A DNA stretch of 64,000 nt from Lacticaseibacillus rhamnosus. Its GTDB lineage: Bacteria; Bacillota; Bacilli; Lactobacillales; Lactobacillaceae. Both the position numbers and the translations under genes were made by a program. The stretch lies in assembly GCF_900636965.1 (NCBI RefSeq), contig NZ_LR134331.1, positions 124,001 to 188,000 of the forward strand. The letters are read 5' to 3'. Shown here piece by piece: positions 15,739 through 26,048 of the stretch (positions within the stretch are counted from its first letter, which is position 1; every line of letters begins with the position of its first letter). Under the pieces are notes generated by a model that worked only from the letters and a program-made list of their open reading frames with translations, was not told the DNA's origin and did no database searches.

Positions 15739-17730
15739 CTATTTGCTAGTAACGGCAAGAACATCATCGCCCGCTGTGATGTTGCGCGGGGCGAAGTCGG
15801 TTAGTGATGCGACGTGATCCATGTTGGTAATGATGGTCATCACCGTTGTCTTTTTGCCCGCGGCTTGAACGGCGGCTAAGTCCATGGTGGCGATTGGCTG
15901 ACCGGCTGTGACCGTGTCTTGATCCTTAACGCTGAAGGTGAACGGTGCGCCGTTGAGTTCAACGGTGTCTAGGCCCATGTGAACCAGAATTTCCAAGCCG
16001 GTTGCGGTTGTCATGGTCCACGCGTGCTTGGATGGCAGCACACTAACGATGGTGCCGGATACTGGGGCGACAATCGTCCCGGATGTCGGTTCAACTGCGA
16101 AGCCATCACCGACCATTTTTTGAGAAAAAACGTCATCTTCAACGGCGGAAAGGGCTTCTAATTGCCCAGTGGCCGGTGCGACAAATTCAGTGGTGCCAGG
16201 TTGAGTGGTAACAGGAGTTGCGGCTGGTTGGTTGACCGGTTCAGGTTGCGGGGTAGCTGTTTCGATGACCGTGCCGTCAGCTGTGGTTGCGACCATCGCA
16301 CTCTTAGGAACCCCGAAGAAGTAGGTGGCGATGAATCCGCCCACGTATGAAGCTAAAAGGCCAAAGACATAACCCAGCCACTGGTGGTTAGCGATCAACG
16401 GGATAAGCGCTGCTCCGGATGGCCCGATGGTGATCGCACCGACATTGCCAAACAGTCCGATGACCGCACCGCCAATGCCGCCGCCCACACAAGCGGTGAT
16501 AAATGGCCGTCCAAGTGGCAGACTGACCCCGTAAATAAGCGGTTCGCCAACGCCAAGAATTCCGACTGGCAAGGCACCTTTAATCAATCGGGTGAGTTGC
16601 TTATTTTTGCGGCATTTGACCCACAAGGCTAACGCAGCACCGACTTGGCCGCCGCCTGCCATTGCCAGAATCGGTAGCAAGGCGGTAAACCCGAGATTTT
16701 TGATCATTTCCAGATGGATTGGCGTGAGAATCTGGTGTAATCCCAGCATGACCATTGGCAAGAAGGCAAGGCCCAAAACAAATCCTGAGAACGGACCGCC
16801 GACTTGAAGAATCCAGTTGATCGAGCCGACCAGTGACGTTGAAAGCCAGCCGGCAAATGGCATAATCAGGAAAATCGTCAGCACCCCGATGGACAGCAGA
16901 CTCAGCATCGGCGTGAAAATAATATCGATGGCATCAGGAATGAAGCGATGCAGTTGCTTTTCAACCAGTGAAAGCAGCCAAACTGCGAAGATAACGCCGA
17001 TGATGCCGCCTTGGCCAGCTGCTAACGGTTGGTGAGTGAAGATGTTGGTGATGGTCACGGGCGCAACAACCCCTGGCAGGTAAATCAGTCCGCCGACAAT
17101 CCCGCCTAGTCCGGCTGTGGCACCAAATTCCGTTGCGGCATTAATCCCAACATAAATGTTTAGGAAAGTGAAAAGACCGCCGTTGATAACCTTTAATACC
17201 GTGATGAATTCGGTCCAGCTTTTCGGCAGATCACCAGCGGCCATCATGTTGACCAAAATACCGGCAACCCCGGAAATTAAGCCGGCGCCGACAAATGCCG
17301 GAATTAACGGGATGAAAATGGCGGAGATATGCTTCAAAGCGGCCCGCCACCACGTTTGTTTCAGTGCGGCTTTGTGAGCGGCATGAACTTCGGCGGCCTT
17401 GGCTTCAACCGCAGACTTGTTATCTTGATGGTCATTGCCAACCGAAGCACTTCCCGGGAAAGGATCACCTAAGCCAACGCCGACTTTTGCGACCATGGCC
17501 TGCGCGACTTTGTTAACGGTTCCCGGGCCGACAATGACTTGTAAGGTTTCTTCCTGAACGACACCAAGGACGCCCGGAACTTTTTTCAAGCCTGCGACAT
17601 TGACCTTGGCTTCGTCTTTAATGGTCATCCGAACTCGGGTCATGCAGTGGATTAATTTTGCGACGTTTTGTGGGCCACCCACCTGTGCGTAGATGCCGTC
17701 ACCCATTGCTTGATACTTATCTTGCCCCAT
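15739..17730 (-). CDS. murP: PTS N-acetylmuramic acid transporter, EIIBCA fusion
   Basis: A 663-residue phosphotransferase permease that takes up and phosphorylates MurNAc at C6. EIIB is at about 8-85 with the phosphorylated Cys29 in [14 protein letters not shown] with about ten membrane helices is at 120-470, including the family segments [16 protein letters not shown] and [18 protein letters not shown]; a Pro/Thr/Gln linker follows; EIIA of the glucose type is at about 525-655 with the active-site His in [10 protein letters not shown]. Carrying its own EIIA differs from E. coli MurP, which borrows EIIA-Glc. The start overlaps murQ by 14 bases. MurNAc rather than another sugar is inferred from murQ and mupG next to it. 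Confidence 0.88.
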   Translation of the reverse strand: MGQDKYQAMGDGIYAQVGGPQNVAKLIHCMTRVRMTIKDEAKVNVAGLKKVPGVLGVVQEETLQVIVGPGTVNKVAQAMVAKVGVGLGDPFPGSASVGNDHQDNKSAVEAKAAEVHAAHKAALKQTWWRAALKHISAIFIPLIPAFVGAGLISGVAGILVNMMAAGDLPKSWTEFITVLKVINGGLFTFLNIYVGINAATEFGATAGLGGIVGGLIYLPGVVAPVTITNIFTHQPLAAGQGGIIGVIFAVWLLSLVEKQLHRFIPDAIDIIFTPMLSLLSIGVLTIFLIMPFAGWLSTSLVGSINWILQVGGPFSGFVLGLAFLPMVMLGLHQILTPIHLEMIKNLGFTALLPILAMAGGGQVGAALALWVKCRKNKQLTRLIKGALPVGILGVGEPLIYGVSLPLGRPFITACVGGGIGGAVIGLFGNVGAITIGPSGAALIPLIANHQWLGYVFGLLASYVGGFIATYFFGVPKSAMVATTADGTVIETATPQPEPVNQPAATPVTTQPGTTEFVAPATGQLEALSAVEDDVFSQKMVGDGFAVEPTSGTIVAPVSGTIVSVLPSKHAWTMTTATGLEILVHMGLDTVELNGAPFTFSVKDQDTVTAGQPIATMDLAAVQAAGKKTTVMTIITNMDHVASLTDFAPRNITAGDDVLAVTSK

Positions 17731-18649
17731 CTTCTGTTTCCTCCTGACTTAACGCAACGGCTTTACTAATGAAGCCATTTGCTTGATTGAGTAATGTTTG
17801 AGCGGTGGTGCTAGGTTGATTCGTTAAGATCATGACGATGGCTAATTTGACATGGCGATTCGCCGCTTCAAAGGCTGTTTGTGCGGTTTTGGCATCGCAT
17901 CCGGTTGCCTGCTGAATAATGCGCTGACTGCGGACAACCAGTTTTTCGTTGGTGGGCTGAACATCGACCATAAGATTCTTATAGACTTTGCCGATGCCCA
18001 CCATCGCACCGGTTGACAGCATGTTCAAAACCAGTTTCTGCGCGGTGCCAGCTTTCAAGCGGGTGGAACCGGTTAAGACTTCCGGACCCGCTGGCACCTC
18101 GATGGCAATCTGAGCATGCTGGCTGATCGCGGCGTTATGGTTGCAGGCTAGGCTGACAGTAGCGGCGCCGATGGATTGTGCATAGTCTAGCCCGCCAATG
18201 ACATACGGCGTCCGGCCACTGGCGGCAATACCAACGACCGTATCATTTTGGGTCAAATGCCGCTCCTTTAAGTCGGACTGGCCAAGCGCAACCGAATCCT
18301 CCGCGCCTTCAACCGCAACAGTCATCGCCTTCATACCGCCAGCAATCAATCCTTGAACCATTTCTGGAGCGGTGCCAAAAGTCGGGACACATTCAGCCGC
18401 GTCCAATACTCCAAGACGTCCGCTAGTTCCGGCACCGATGTAAAAAAGGCGGCCACCGCGTTTGAAAGAAGTCGTGATCGTTTCAATTGCGGCTTCAATC
18501 GCAGGTAAAGCATGGCTAACACTCTGCGCAACGGTTTGATCTTCGGCATTCATGACCGTGACAAAATCATGAACACTCATGGTATCGAGTTGCATCGTCT
18601 TTTCATTACGGGTTTCAGTGGTCATTTGGTCTAAGTTAATAGTCGCCAT
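17717..18649 (-). CDS. murQ: N-acetylmuramic acid 6-phosphate etherase
   Basis: A 310-residue SIS-fold enzyme that removes the lactyl ether from MurNAc-6-P, giving GlcNAc-6-P and D-lactate. Diagnostic segments are [56 protein letters not shown] and [14 protein letters not shown] start at the ATG at 18649 ([12 protein letters not shown]) since AAAGAGGACC lies in front; in-frame codons further upstream run into a repeat fragment. It lies between mupG and the PTS gene and overlaps the latter. Confidence 0.95.
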   Translation of the reverse strand: MATINLDQMTTETRNEKTMQLDTMSVHDFVTVMNAEDQTVAQSVSHALPAIEAAIETITTSFKRGGRLFYIGAGTSGRLGVLDAAECVPTFGTAPEMVQGLIAGGMKAMTVAVEGAEDSVALGQSDLKERHLTQNDTVVGIAASGRTPYVIGGLDYAQSIGAATVSLACNHNAAISQHAQIAIEVPAGPEVLTGSTRLKAGTAQKLVLNMLSTGAMVGIGKVYKNLMVDVQPTNEKLVVRSQRIIQQATGCDAKTAQTAFEAANRHVKLAIVMILTNQPSTTAQTLLNQANGFISKAVALSQEETEDGAR

Positions 18650-18668
18650 GTTAAGGTCCTCTTTCTTT

Positions 18669-18702
18669 GTGAGCGCGTTATAGTGTGAGCGCGAGCCAGC
18701 GC
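18669..18702 (+). repeat. Collapsed fragment of the hairpin repeat family
   Basis: The sequence reads GAGCGCGTTAT (the right end of one unit) followed by GTGAGCGCGAGCCAGCGC (the left end of the next); both central parts are missing. It lies in the 56-base gap between mupG and murQ. Confidence 0.7.
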
Positions 18703-18705
18703 ACA

Positions 18706-19752
18706 TCATGATATTTTGAATCGAATCGCCTGATGCGGTCCGATTTGGTCAAGTAACGGTAAATTAGATGGTTCAATTTTGCCAATCACATTCACCCGCG
18801 GGTCGGCTGGCAAGTCGCAGCGTGTCAACTGAAGCTCGCCGGCATAGCGACCATACGCACTATTATCAAGTGTGATGCTGCCGCGGGGACGGGGATCGGT
18901 TTGTGCTGGTTGTGGCGTGGCGAAAATGTGTTCCAGCCGTGCCTCGGCCAAACGCACGACTTTTTGCGCGATGTCCGGGCGGCTGTGCCATGTTAGGTGG
19001 AGAAGGCGTTCATCGTCAGTCTGCACCTGGATTAAAAGTACCTGATCGTGAACATATGACTGAAACGCGGCAATACTGCGCGGGCTGAGTTGCGGATCAC
19101 CGACGTAAACATGATCGATCGCCAGTTGCCTGAGTTCCAGATAGGCAGCAAGCGGAAGTAAGCCACGGTGAGCTTCAAGTGTTGGTAAACCAGCGAATAA
19201 AGGTCCGCGTTGTTGCGCATCGCCGGAAATAAATGCCATGGTTTTAAACCCAAGTGCGTGCAGCCATTTATTTTTTTGCGCAAACCATGCCGGATCCAGT
19301 CCGGTTTCCGGTCGTGGATAAAAGTTGTGCCAAGCTTCGATATGGCAAAGATTGGCCTTAGCGTTGGCAAGCTGATCAATCATGCAAGCGGAAAGTGTGC
19401 TGGCATTGAGCGCAATTGCCATGGTGTGTGACAACGCGGCTACTGTGGTCATGTCGATGCCGTCATCAATGCGCAAACCGTCTAATCCCAACGCTTGAAT
19501 TGCTTTTCCGTCGTGCAGTGCGATTCCCAAACGTTGCAAACTTGCAGCAGAGACATCCGCCATAATTGTCAGTCCAAGCTGATGGCAATTGGCAACCAAT
19601 TGATCCAAACGCTGGCGGATGATTTCCGGTTTGGCTTCGGATAATTGCAATGAGGTAAAGACCCCAGTGAATCCGGCTTGCTGCATCTGTTTCAGATAAG
19701 CCGCTTGCTGTTCGGTTGCCGAATCATTTAAATAGCAGGAAAACCCGATCAT
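18706..19752 (-). CDS. mupG: 6-phospho-N-acetylmuramidase MupG (DUF871)
   Basis: A 348-residue protein of the DUF871/MupG family, which cleaves MurNAc-6-P-GlcNAc after PTS uptake in Gram-positive wall recycling. The N-terminal TIM-barrel segment starts [10 protein letters not shown], with family segments [34 protein letters not shown] and a C-terminal cyclophilin-like domain ([20 protein letters not shown]). First gene after murR in the minus direction, 56 bases before murQ. Length is usual for the family. Confidence 0.92.
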   Translation of the reverse strand: MIGFSCYLNDSATEQQAAYLKQMQQAGFTGVFTSLQLSEAKPEIIRQRLDQLVANCHQLGLTIMADVSAASLQRLGIALHDGKAIQALGLDGLRIDDGIDMTTVAALSHTMAIALNASTLSACMIDQLANAKANLCHIEAWHNFYPRPETGLDPAWFAQKNKWLHALGFKTMAFISGDAQQRGPLFAGLPTLEAHRGLLPLAAYLELRQLAIDHVYVGDPQLSPRSIAAFQSYVHDQVLLIQVQTDDERLLHLTWHSRPDIAQKVVRLAEARLEHIFATPQPAQTDPRPRGSITLDNSAYGRYAGELQLTRCDLPADPRVNVIGKIEPSNLPLLDQIGPHQAIRFKIS

Positions 19753-19828
19753 CCCAATTCCTCCATCAAGAAACGCCCGCAGAAGCTGTTAGTGGTTTGC
19801 GGGCAAGTGTCGATCAATAGCGAAAATC

Positions 19829-19842
19829 TGAAAGCCCTTTCG
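19829..19842. promoter_or_regulatory. cre-like site upstream of mupG
   Basis: TGAAAGCCCTTTCG matches the CcpA operator consensus TGAAAGCGCTTTCA at 12 of 14 positions, 77 bases before the mupG start. It would place MurNAc use under catabolite repression. Confidence 0.55.
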
Positions 19843-19893
19843 TGAACTTAGCGTACATGATCTTTGATGATATTTCAACATATTTCTAAATTA

Positions 19894-19912
19894 TTTGAAA
19901 TAAAGTTTCAAA
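19894..19912. promoter_or_regulatory. Perfect palindrome, probable MurR operator
   Basis: TTTGAAA-TAAAG-TTTCAAA is a 7-5-7 palindrome. RpiR/MurR-family regulators bind dyads containing GAAA/TTTC, and the site lies between murR and the mupG-murQ-PTS genes. Extra half sites (ATTTC, TTTC) occur at 19872-19887. Confidence 0.6.
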
Positions 19913-19958
19913 AGGGAGCAAAAAATAACGCACCGTTGGCCGGTACGTAAAGGCAGGA

Positions 19959-20828
19959 TCATTTGAAACCGTGCCGCATGAATTCTTTATACGCTGTGAC
20001 TGCCGCCTTGGAATCATCGGTTTGCTTCTTAGCGGCATCGTAGTAACGGCTAACGTAAGCGTAATATAAAATATCAATTAACATAAACTGGGCATGTAGG
20101 GATTGCGTCGCGGCAAAACGATTGGGCGCCTCCATCGGTTGTGACGTTTGAATCACGATATTGGCATAATGGGTGAGGGCGTTACTGCCAAGTTTGGTCG
20201 TGGCGACTACCGGTAAACCGGCTTTCTTAGCTAATTTGGCCCCTAAGACAGCCTCGGGTGATTCGCCGGAATTGGAGATGAACCACGTGAGCGTATGCTT
20301 CGGATCGGCAGTGGCCGCGACTGGCAGGAAAAGGTTTAAGTCATCGCTAAAGTGGCAAGCATAACCCAGCCGGCTCCATTTTTGAGCGATGTTTTGTACG
20401 GATAGATAAGAGGCACCAACGCCGAATAGCAGGATTTGGCGACTACGGTGAATCAAATCAATGATAGTTTGAACCGTGTTTTCGTTAATCTGATCAACTG
20501 TTTCGGCTAAAGAGCGGGTTGCATTGGTTTTCAACTTGGTTTTGATCGTTGTCAGGCTTTCATTTTTTTGGATTTCCTGATGATTGATTTCGCCGACTTC
20601 GCCATTCAAATCGGCGGCTAATTGCATTTTTAATTCGTTATAGCCGTTAAATTGCAAACGCTGGGCTGCCCGACTGACAGTGGCCGGGCTTGTTCCGGCG
20701 GCTTTGGCCAATTCATAAACACTCATGGTCAACACGTCTTGCGTATGGTTTAAAACATAGTCGACAATTTTCTTTTCCGCTTCCGAAAGTTCTCCGCGGG
20801 TACTTTGGTAGTTACCTTCAACACTCAT
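19959..20828 (-). CDS. murR: RpiR/MurR-family regulator of MurNAc use
   Basis: A 289-residue regulator with an N-terminal RpiR helix-turn-helix (SEAEKKIVDYVLNH then LAKAAGTSPATVSRAAQRLQFNGYNELK, about 10-80) and a C-terminal SIS sugar-phosphate sensor domain (ILLFGVGASYLSVQNIAQKW and WFISNSGESPEAVLGAKLAKKAGLPVVATTKLGSN). The ligand is expected to be MurNAc-6-P. It has GGAGG before the start and precedes mupG-murQ-PTS on the same strand, separated by a 206-base control region with a palindrome and a cre-like site. Confidence 0.88.
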   Translation of the reverse strand: MSVEGNYQSTRGELSEAEKKIVDYVLNHTQDVLTMSVYELAKAAGTSPATVSRAAQRLQFNGYNELKMQLAADLNGEVGEINHQEIQKNESLTTIKTKLKTNATRSLAETVDQINENTVQTIIDLIHRSRQILLFGVGASYLSVQNIAQKWSRLGYACHFSDDLNLFLPVAATADPKHTLTWFISNSGESPEAVLGAKLAKKAGLPVVATTKLGSNALTHYANIVIQTSQPMEAPNRFAATQSLHAQFMLIDILYYAYVSRYYDAAKKQTDDSKAAVTAYKEFMRHGFK

Positions 20829-20935
20829 GCTAGCCTCCTTGGATCATCGTAGTAATGTTGCCGATCAACTTAGGCCGGCAAACCATTATGGCATGAATAA
20901 ACGGTGCTGCCAATGGACGCGGCGTTAATGAACGG

Positions 20936-21541
20936 TTATTTTTCCAGCGCCAATAATTGGTACGGCGATAGAAAGCGGGTTTTCATCAAAATATCGACAA
21001 TCTCTGCTTCCGAGCGCGGGTTCGTTTCATTTAACCACAATTGGATGATATCGATGATGCCATACACGATGATCTGACTGACGTATGGGTCGGGGATGTC
21101 GTGGATAAAATGCGCTTCACCTTTCAATTCAGCGAGGTGACCGAGAATTTTATCCCGTAAAAGTTTGGCGATTCGGCCTAAAAAGCTTGGATCACCTGCT
21201 GGACTAAGCAGAAATTGGCACAGATCGCGCTGTTGGTTAATTAAATGCACCATGTTGACCATCAATGGAGATCGCTGGCCGGTAGCAAGGGTGCTGGGAT
21301 CCATCGAAGTGTCCATCCCGAAGTCCAGGCAATCGGTTAATTCCTTAAGCAACGCGGCTTCGGTTTTAGCCACCAGATCGTCTTTATCGAGATAGTGCAA
21401 ATAGAAAGTCCCACGACTGATTCCGCTTGCTCTAGTGAGATCGGCAACTGAAACCTTTGCTAACGTTTTTTTACGCCCTACAGCAATCAAAGAACGAACG
21501 AGGGCCTGTTTGGTTTGCGCAGTTTGTTCGGCTTTCTTCAT
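20936..21541 (-). CDS. TetR-family regulator of the adjacent FtsX-type exporter
   Basis: 201 residues. DNA-binding helices at about 20-60 (KVSVADLTRASGISRGTFYLHYLDKDDLV), followed by an all-helical ligand domain ending in the TetR_C pattern seen in regulators of FtsX-like efflux systems. It is divergent from the ABC genes at 21837 and 22552. The 295-base gap between them holds two identical operator-like sequences, one close to each start codon, which fits autoregulation plus control of the exporter. GGAGCG precedes the start. Confidence 0.88.
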   Translation of the reverse strand: MKKAEQTAQTKQALVRSLIAVGRKKTLAKVSVADLTRASGISRGTFYLHYLDKDDLVAKTEAALLKELTDCLDFGMDTSMDPSTLATGQRSPLMVNMVHLINQQRDLCQFLLSPAGDPSFLGRIAKLLRDKILGHLAELKGEAHFIHDIPDPYVSQIIVYGIIDIIQLWLNETNPRSEAEIVDILMKTRFLSPYQLLALEK

Positions 21542-21586
21542 GATCTCGCTCCTTTATACAACCGTTTAACATTCAAGTTGGTTTTA

Positions 21587-21609
21587 AAGATGATTAACAC
21601 GATGTTCAT
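21587..21609. promoter_or_regulatory. TetR operator candidate, copy next to tetR
   Basis: A 23-base sequence identical to 21790-21812. Its core TGATTAACA-cga-TGTTCATCA (21591-21611) is a near-perfect dyad (8 of 9 pairs). It lies 46 bases upstream of the tetR start. Confidence 0.75.
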
Positions 21610-21789
21610 CATAAACCATTTTGGTAGGGAATACAAAGATTATTGAGCGACTTCATTTTAAAATTGCCTATATGCTGGTTTATACGTGAATGAGTCGGTA
21701 TGTCAACGGCCTGCGTAGAAATATCACTGAACACATCTGAAAAAATTGCCTATAGTTTCCTGAGCCTGACGGGTTTAAGCTATTTTTGT

Positions 21790-21812
21790 AAGATGATTAA
21801 CACGATGTTCAT
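21790..21812. promoter_or_regulatory. TetR operator candidate, copy next to the ABC genes
   Basis: Exact duplicate of 21587-21609, with dyad core at 21794-21814, 22 bases before the ribosome site of the ATPase gene. Repressor bound here would block the exporter promoter or its early transcription. Confidence 0.75.
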
Positions 21813-21836
21813 AATTATTTTTTGGAGGTCATCGGC

Positions 21837-22541
21837 ATGGCAAAATTTATCACGGTAAAAGATGAAACCAGACAATATGGCTCAGGTGAAAGTACTGTTT
21901 ATGCCAATCATAATGTTTCGTTTGAAATCAATTCAGGTGAGATCACCGTCATTTTAGGGGCTTCAGGTGCAGGCAAATCAACTTTGCTGAATATTCTGGG
22001 CGGGATGGATAAAGCCACCAGTGGTCAGGTCACAGTGGCAGGTGAGAACATTTCTCAATATGATGCGCGGCAGTTGACAACATTTCGGCGCGAGCAGGTT
22101 GGGTTTGTCTTCCAATTCTACAACCTGGTACCGAACTTAACCGCACTGGAAAATGTTGAACTAGCCAGCGAAATTGCGCCGGACGCATTAGATCCGCAAA
22201 AGACGTTGGTGGACGTCGGGTTGGGCAAAAGAATGAATAACTTCCCAGCTCAGCTTTCTGGTGGGGAACAACAGCGGGTGGCGATTGCGCGGGCGATTGC
22301 CAAGAACCCGTCACTGTTATTGGCAGATGAGCCAACCGGGGCGCTGGATTATAAGACCGGGAAAAGCATTTTGAAACTTTTTGAAGACTTTTCCCACCAA
22401 ACTGATAAGAATGTCATTATTGTGACGCATAACTCGTTGATTAAGCCCATGGCCGATCACGTCATTGAGATTCATGATGGCGAGGTCAAAGATGACTATC
22501 ACAATGATCAGCCCACACCGGTCGAACAATTGAAATGGTAG
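21837..22541 (+). CDS. ABC transporter ATPase (LolD/MacB type)
   Basis: A 234-residue ATPase. Walker [13 protein letters not shown]-loop [19 protein letters not shown] (typical of the FtsX/MacB class), signature [12 protein letters not shown], Walker [13 protein letters not shown]-loop VTHN. GGAGG sits eight bases before the ATG at 21837; a TTG five codons upstream overlaps this site and is rejected. It partners with the FtsX-type permease encoded ten bases downstream. Confidence 0.95.
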   Translation: MAKFITVKDETRQYGSGESTVYANHNVSFEINSGEITVILGASGAGKSTLLNILGGMDKATSGQVTVAGENISQYDARQLTTFRREQVGFVFQFYNLVPNLTALENVELASEIAPDALDPQKTLVDVGLGKRMNNFPAQLSGGEQQRVAIARAIAKNPSLLLADEPTGALDYKTGKSILKLFEDFSHQTDKNVIIVTHNSLIKPMADHVIEIHDGEVKDDYHNDQPTPVEQLKW

Positions 22542-22551
22542 GTGACACAGT

Positions 22552-25500
22552 TTGAGCAAAAAAATGCTTTGGAAGGATATACGCAAATCCTTTACAACGT
22601 CATGGGGCCGATTTTTCTCGATCTTGCTTTTGATGATGCTTGGGTCATTTGCCTTGGTCGGGTTATGGGTTGCCGGTCCGGATATGCGAGCAACAGGCGC
22701 AACCTATTTTAAACAATATAATTTGGCCGATTTAACCGTCATTGGTGAAGATGGTTTGGATAGCCACGATCAAAAGACGATTCGGGCGACAACTGGTGCA
22801 AAGCAGGTTGAATTCGGTTATCTTAAAGATGTCACGCTCAAAGGCACGCATTCTAGTTTTCGGATTATGTCAAAACCGGATAAGATCTCAAAATATAAGC
22901 TTGCTTCCGGACGCATGCCGACTAAGACGAATGAAATTGCAATCGATGCTAACTACAAAGGCAAATATAAGTTAGGTGACACGATTAAGTTTGTGCAACG
23001 AGCGGATCAAACCGGCAGCAAGGTGCTTAAGCGGACGCAATTCAGGATTGTCGGGTTTGTCTATTCGCCTGAAGTCCTGTCCGCCATTAACAAAGGCGAC
23101 AGTACTTCGGGTAGCGGTGATCTCAAAGGATACGGGGTCGTCACAGCGAATAACTTCGATAGCGACTTTTATATGATGGCGCGGATCACGTATCAAAATA
23201 CCCAGAAGCTGGATCCGTATTCCGATCAATATACCGATCGGATTCAAAGTCATAAAACGGCTTTGAACAAACGATTGAAAGATGCGCCGACAGATCGCTT
23301 GGCGGCTATCAAAAAGCAATACCAAAAGAAGATTGACGCGGGTCAAAAAAAGCTTGATGAAGCTAAGGCACAGTTAGACTCGGCTAAGGAACAGCTGACA
23401 ACCGGCCAGCAGCAATTAGCCAGTGCCAAGCAGCAAATTACGGCAAAGCAACAGGAACTTGATACGGCCGTTAAAAATGGCCAAGCACAAATTGCCAGCG
23501 GGGAAGCACAGTTACAACAAGCAGCGACTCAACTTTCACAAAGCGAGTCGCAACTAGCCAGTGCCAAACAACAACTTGAAGCCAGTCAGCAGCAACTGGA
23601 TGCCAAACAGCAAGATCTTGCCAGTGCCAAGCAACAATTGGATACTGCCAATCAGCAGCTTGCTAACAGTCAGGCGCAGTTGGCTGCCGCTAAACAAGAA
23701 ATTGAAGCAGCGCTGGCGAATAACCCGCAAATCGCTCAGCTGCCAGCATTCCAGCAGAAACAGGCGCAATATCAAAATGGTATCGCGCAGTATAACCAAG
23801 GCCTTGAACAATATCAAAATAATTTACAGGCCTATAACAATCAAGTTGCAGCCTGGAATACGGCCAATAACCAGCTTCAACAAAAGTACCAAGAATATAA
23901 TTCTGGCGCGAGTCAATTCCAACAAGGCCAGCAATCCTATGCGGCTAAGCAACAAGAATTAGAACAAGCTAAGCAGTCATTGGCGACTCAGCAGCAGTCG
24001 GGACAGCAACAAATTGAGGCAGCTAAGCAAGAAATGGCCTCAAACGAAGCAACGCTCAAAACCAAGCAGGCTGAATATGATCAGCAAGCACCAAACGCAG
24101 AAAAAGAAATCCAAAGTAACAGTCTTAAACTTGAGGATGCTAAAGAAGCGCTGAAAAATCTTAAAGCACCTACGTACACGGTTGACACTCGGCGTGAAAC
24201 TCCAAGTGGGCAAGGCTACATGGTTTATGACAACACTTCAAATATCATTGATTCGCTAGCCAATATTTTCCCATTCTTCATGTACTTTGTCGCAGCGTTG
24301 GTTACTTTTACCACTATGACGCGGTTCGTTGATGAAGAACGTATCAATTCCGGTACATTGGTTGCACTAGGGTATAGTCGGCATGATGTCATCAAAAAGT
24401 TTACAGTGTATGGTTTCCTGTCCAGCTTAATTGGTTCGATATTAGGGATCATCAATGGACATATCTTACTGCCATTGATTGTGTACAATGCCTACCATGG
24501 CGGGGTTAATGTTCCGCCAATCGAATTGCATTTCTATCCAGGCATTAGCATCGCGGCGTTGTTACTTGCGATGATCAGTGCGGTTCTGCCTGCATGGTGG
24601 GTTGCCCGGCGTGAACTGAAAGAACGGCCGGCTCAGCTGCTTTTACCAAAACCGCCTGCAAACGGCTCAAAGATTCTGCTTGAACGGGTCGGCTTTATCT
24701 GGAAGCGCATGAGCTTTACGCATAAAGTGACGGCGCGGAACATTTTCCGGTATAAGAAGCGCATGTTTATGACGATCTTCGGGGTTGCCGGATCAGTGAC
24801 CTTGCTGTTTTCCGGTTTAGCGGTTCAGCACAGCATCGGCGGGGTTAATGATCGGCAGTTCAACGATATTATCAAATACGATATGATCGTGGCACAAAAA
24901 GACAATATCACCAAGAATCAACAAACAAGTCTGGATAAGCTTTTTAACGAAAACGCGGTTAAGAAGACGAAATCAGTTCACTACGAAACCGTCACCAAAA
25001 ATGCCGGCGCCAATCATGATCGGCAAGATATCACCATGATTGTGCCGCAGTCAACGAAGAATTTTGACAGCTACATTCATTTAGCAACGCGCAAACGTCA
25101 AAATAAACTGACCCTTCAAGATAATGGCGGCATTATTTCCGAGCGGCTGGCGAAACTGTTAAATGTTGACGTTGGGGATACGATCACCGTTAAAGAGGCA
25201 GATGGTACCCGTCGCAAAGTCAAGATAACCGGCATTACCGAAATGTATATGGGTCACTTCTTATTCATGAACAAAACAGCTTACCAAAAGGCCTTTAATA
25301 CCAATTACAAGGTCAATGGGCATTTGGTTACCTTAAATGATCGGTCTATCAGTAATACCCGGGCCCATGCCGCGCAATTCATGAAAGAAGATGGCGTTAA
25401 AGGCGTGGTTCAGAATTCTTCTTTGAGGAATCAAATTACGACAGTTGTGAAATCGTTGAACAAGATTATGGGCGTTTTGATTGTGTTGGCAGCTGTTCTC

Positions 25501-25857
25501 GGCGTCGTGATCTTGTATAACCTGACGAACATTAACGTTGCTGAGCGGATGAGGGAACTTTCAACTATCAAGGTCCTAGGGTTTTATGATAAGGAAGTCA
25601 CGCTTTATATTTACCGTGAAACGATCCTGCTTTCGATTATTGGCATCTTCGTCGGCTGGGGCTTTGGTGAACTCTTGCATGAGTATATTATCACCGTCGT
25701 TCCGCCAAATAACGTCATGTTCAATCCCGCCCTTTCAGCGCCAACTTTCATTATTCCAACCATCGTGATCACCATTATCACCGTTGCACTTGGGTTCTTC
25801 GTCAATTACTCGTTGAAGAAAGTGAATATGTTAGAAGCGCTGCAATCAGTTGATTGA
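22552..25857 (+). CDS. Large FtsX-type ABC permease with long extracytoplasmic coiled coil
   Basis: 1101 residues. One membrane helix at about 15-40, a MacB-like periplasmic-side segment to about 240, then a Gln/Ala-rich coiled coil (about 255-540) composed of repeats such as QLASAKQQL and AKQELEQAKQ, then an FtsX domain with three helices (about 565-690) and a second FtsX domain (about 970-1095) after another extracellular region. The start is TTG at 22552 after GGTGAC; an ATG four codons on is the alternative. Function is probably mechanotransmission or export of an antimicrobial or lipid; substrate is unknown. Confidence 0.88.
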   Translation: MSKKMLWKDIRKSFTTSWGRFFSILLLMMLGSFALVGLWVAGPDMRATGATYFKQYNLADLTVIGEDGLDSHDQKTIRATTGAKQVEFGYLKDVTLKGTHSSFRIMSKPDKISKYKLASGRMPTKTNEIAIDANYKGKYKLGDTIKFVQRADQTGSKVLKRTQFRIVGFVYSPEVLSAINKGDSTSGSGDLKGYGVVTANNFDSDFYMMARITYQNTQKLDPYSDQYTDRIQSHKTALNKRLKDAPTDRLAAIKKQYQKKIDAGQKKLDEAKAQLDSAKEQLTTGQQQLASAKQQITAKQQELDTAVKNGQAQIASGEAQLQQAATQLSQSESQLASAKQQLEASQQQLDAKQQDLASAKQQLDTANQQLANSQAQLAAAKQEIEAALANNPQIAQLPAFQQKQAQYQNGIAQYNQGLEQYQNNLQAYNNQVAAWNTANNQLQQKYQEYNSGASQFQQGQQSYAAKQQELEQAKQSLATQQQSGQQQIEAAKQEMASNEATLKTKQAEYDQQAPNAEKEIQSNSLKLEDAKEALKNLKAPTYTVDTRRETPSGQGYMVYDNTSNIIDSLANIFPFFMYFVAALVTFTTMTRFVDEERINSGTLVALGYSRHDVIKKFTVYGFLSSLIGSILGIINGHILLPLIVYNAYHGGVNVPPIELHFYPGISIAALLLAMISAVLPAWWVARRELKERPAQLLLPKPPANGSKILLERVGFIWKRMSFTHKVTARNIFRYKKRMFMTIFGVAGSVTLLFSGLAVQHSIGGVNDRQFNDIIKYDMIVAQKDNITKNQQTSLDKLFNENAVKKTKSVHYETVTKNAGANHDRQDITMIVPQSTKNFDSYIHLATRKRQNKLTLQDNGGIISERLAKLLNVDVGDTITVKEADGTRRKVKITGITEMYMGHFLFMNKTAYQKAFNTNYKVNGHLVTLNDRSISNTRAHAAQFMKEDGVKGVVQNSSLRNQITTVVKSLNKIMGVLIVLAAVLGVVILYNLTNINVAERMRELSTIKVLGFYDKEVTLYIYRETILLSIIGIFVGWGFGELLHEYIITVVPPNNVMFNPALSAPTFIIPTIVITIITVALGFFVNYSLKKVNMLEALQSVD

Positions 25858-26048
25858 TGTGGCTTGAGGTCTTTCCCCAAGTGTTCTAAAAAGAAACAGG
25901 TGGCTTAAGTTGGAAAAAGACCATTGATTTCGCTATCGCATCGGAAACGGTGTCGAGCAGTCTCCTCGCAGTGCCTGCGTTGAGGTTGCTCGATTTTCGT
26001 GATCGTCAATGGAAAAAGAACAGATAAACTAAAGGAGATACGAACAAC

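Noticed and set aside
23554-23962. Open frames overlapping the coiled-coil part of the FtsX permease
   Set aside because: They arise from the repetitive Gln/Ala codons of the real gene and give low-complexity sequence.
25858-26048. Possible riboswitch or operator before the amidohydrolase gene
   Set aside because: Only an imperfect inverted repeat (GACCATTGA with TCAATGG) and GAGCAG/CTGC-like words are visible; no known riboswitch core was recognised.
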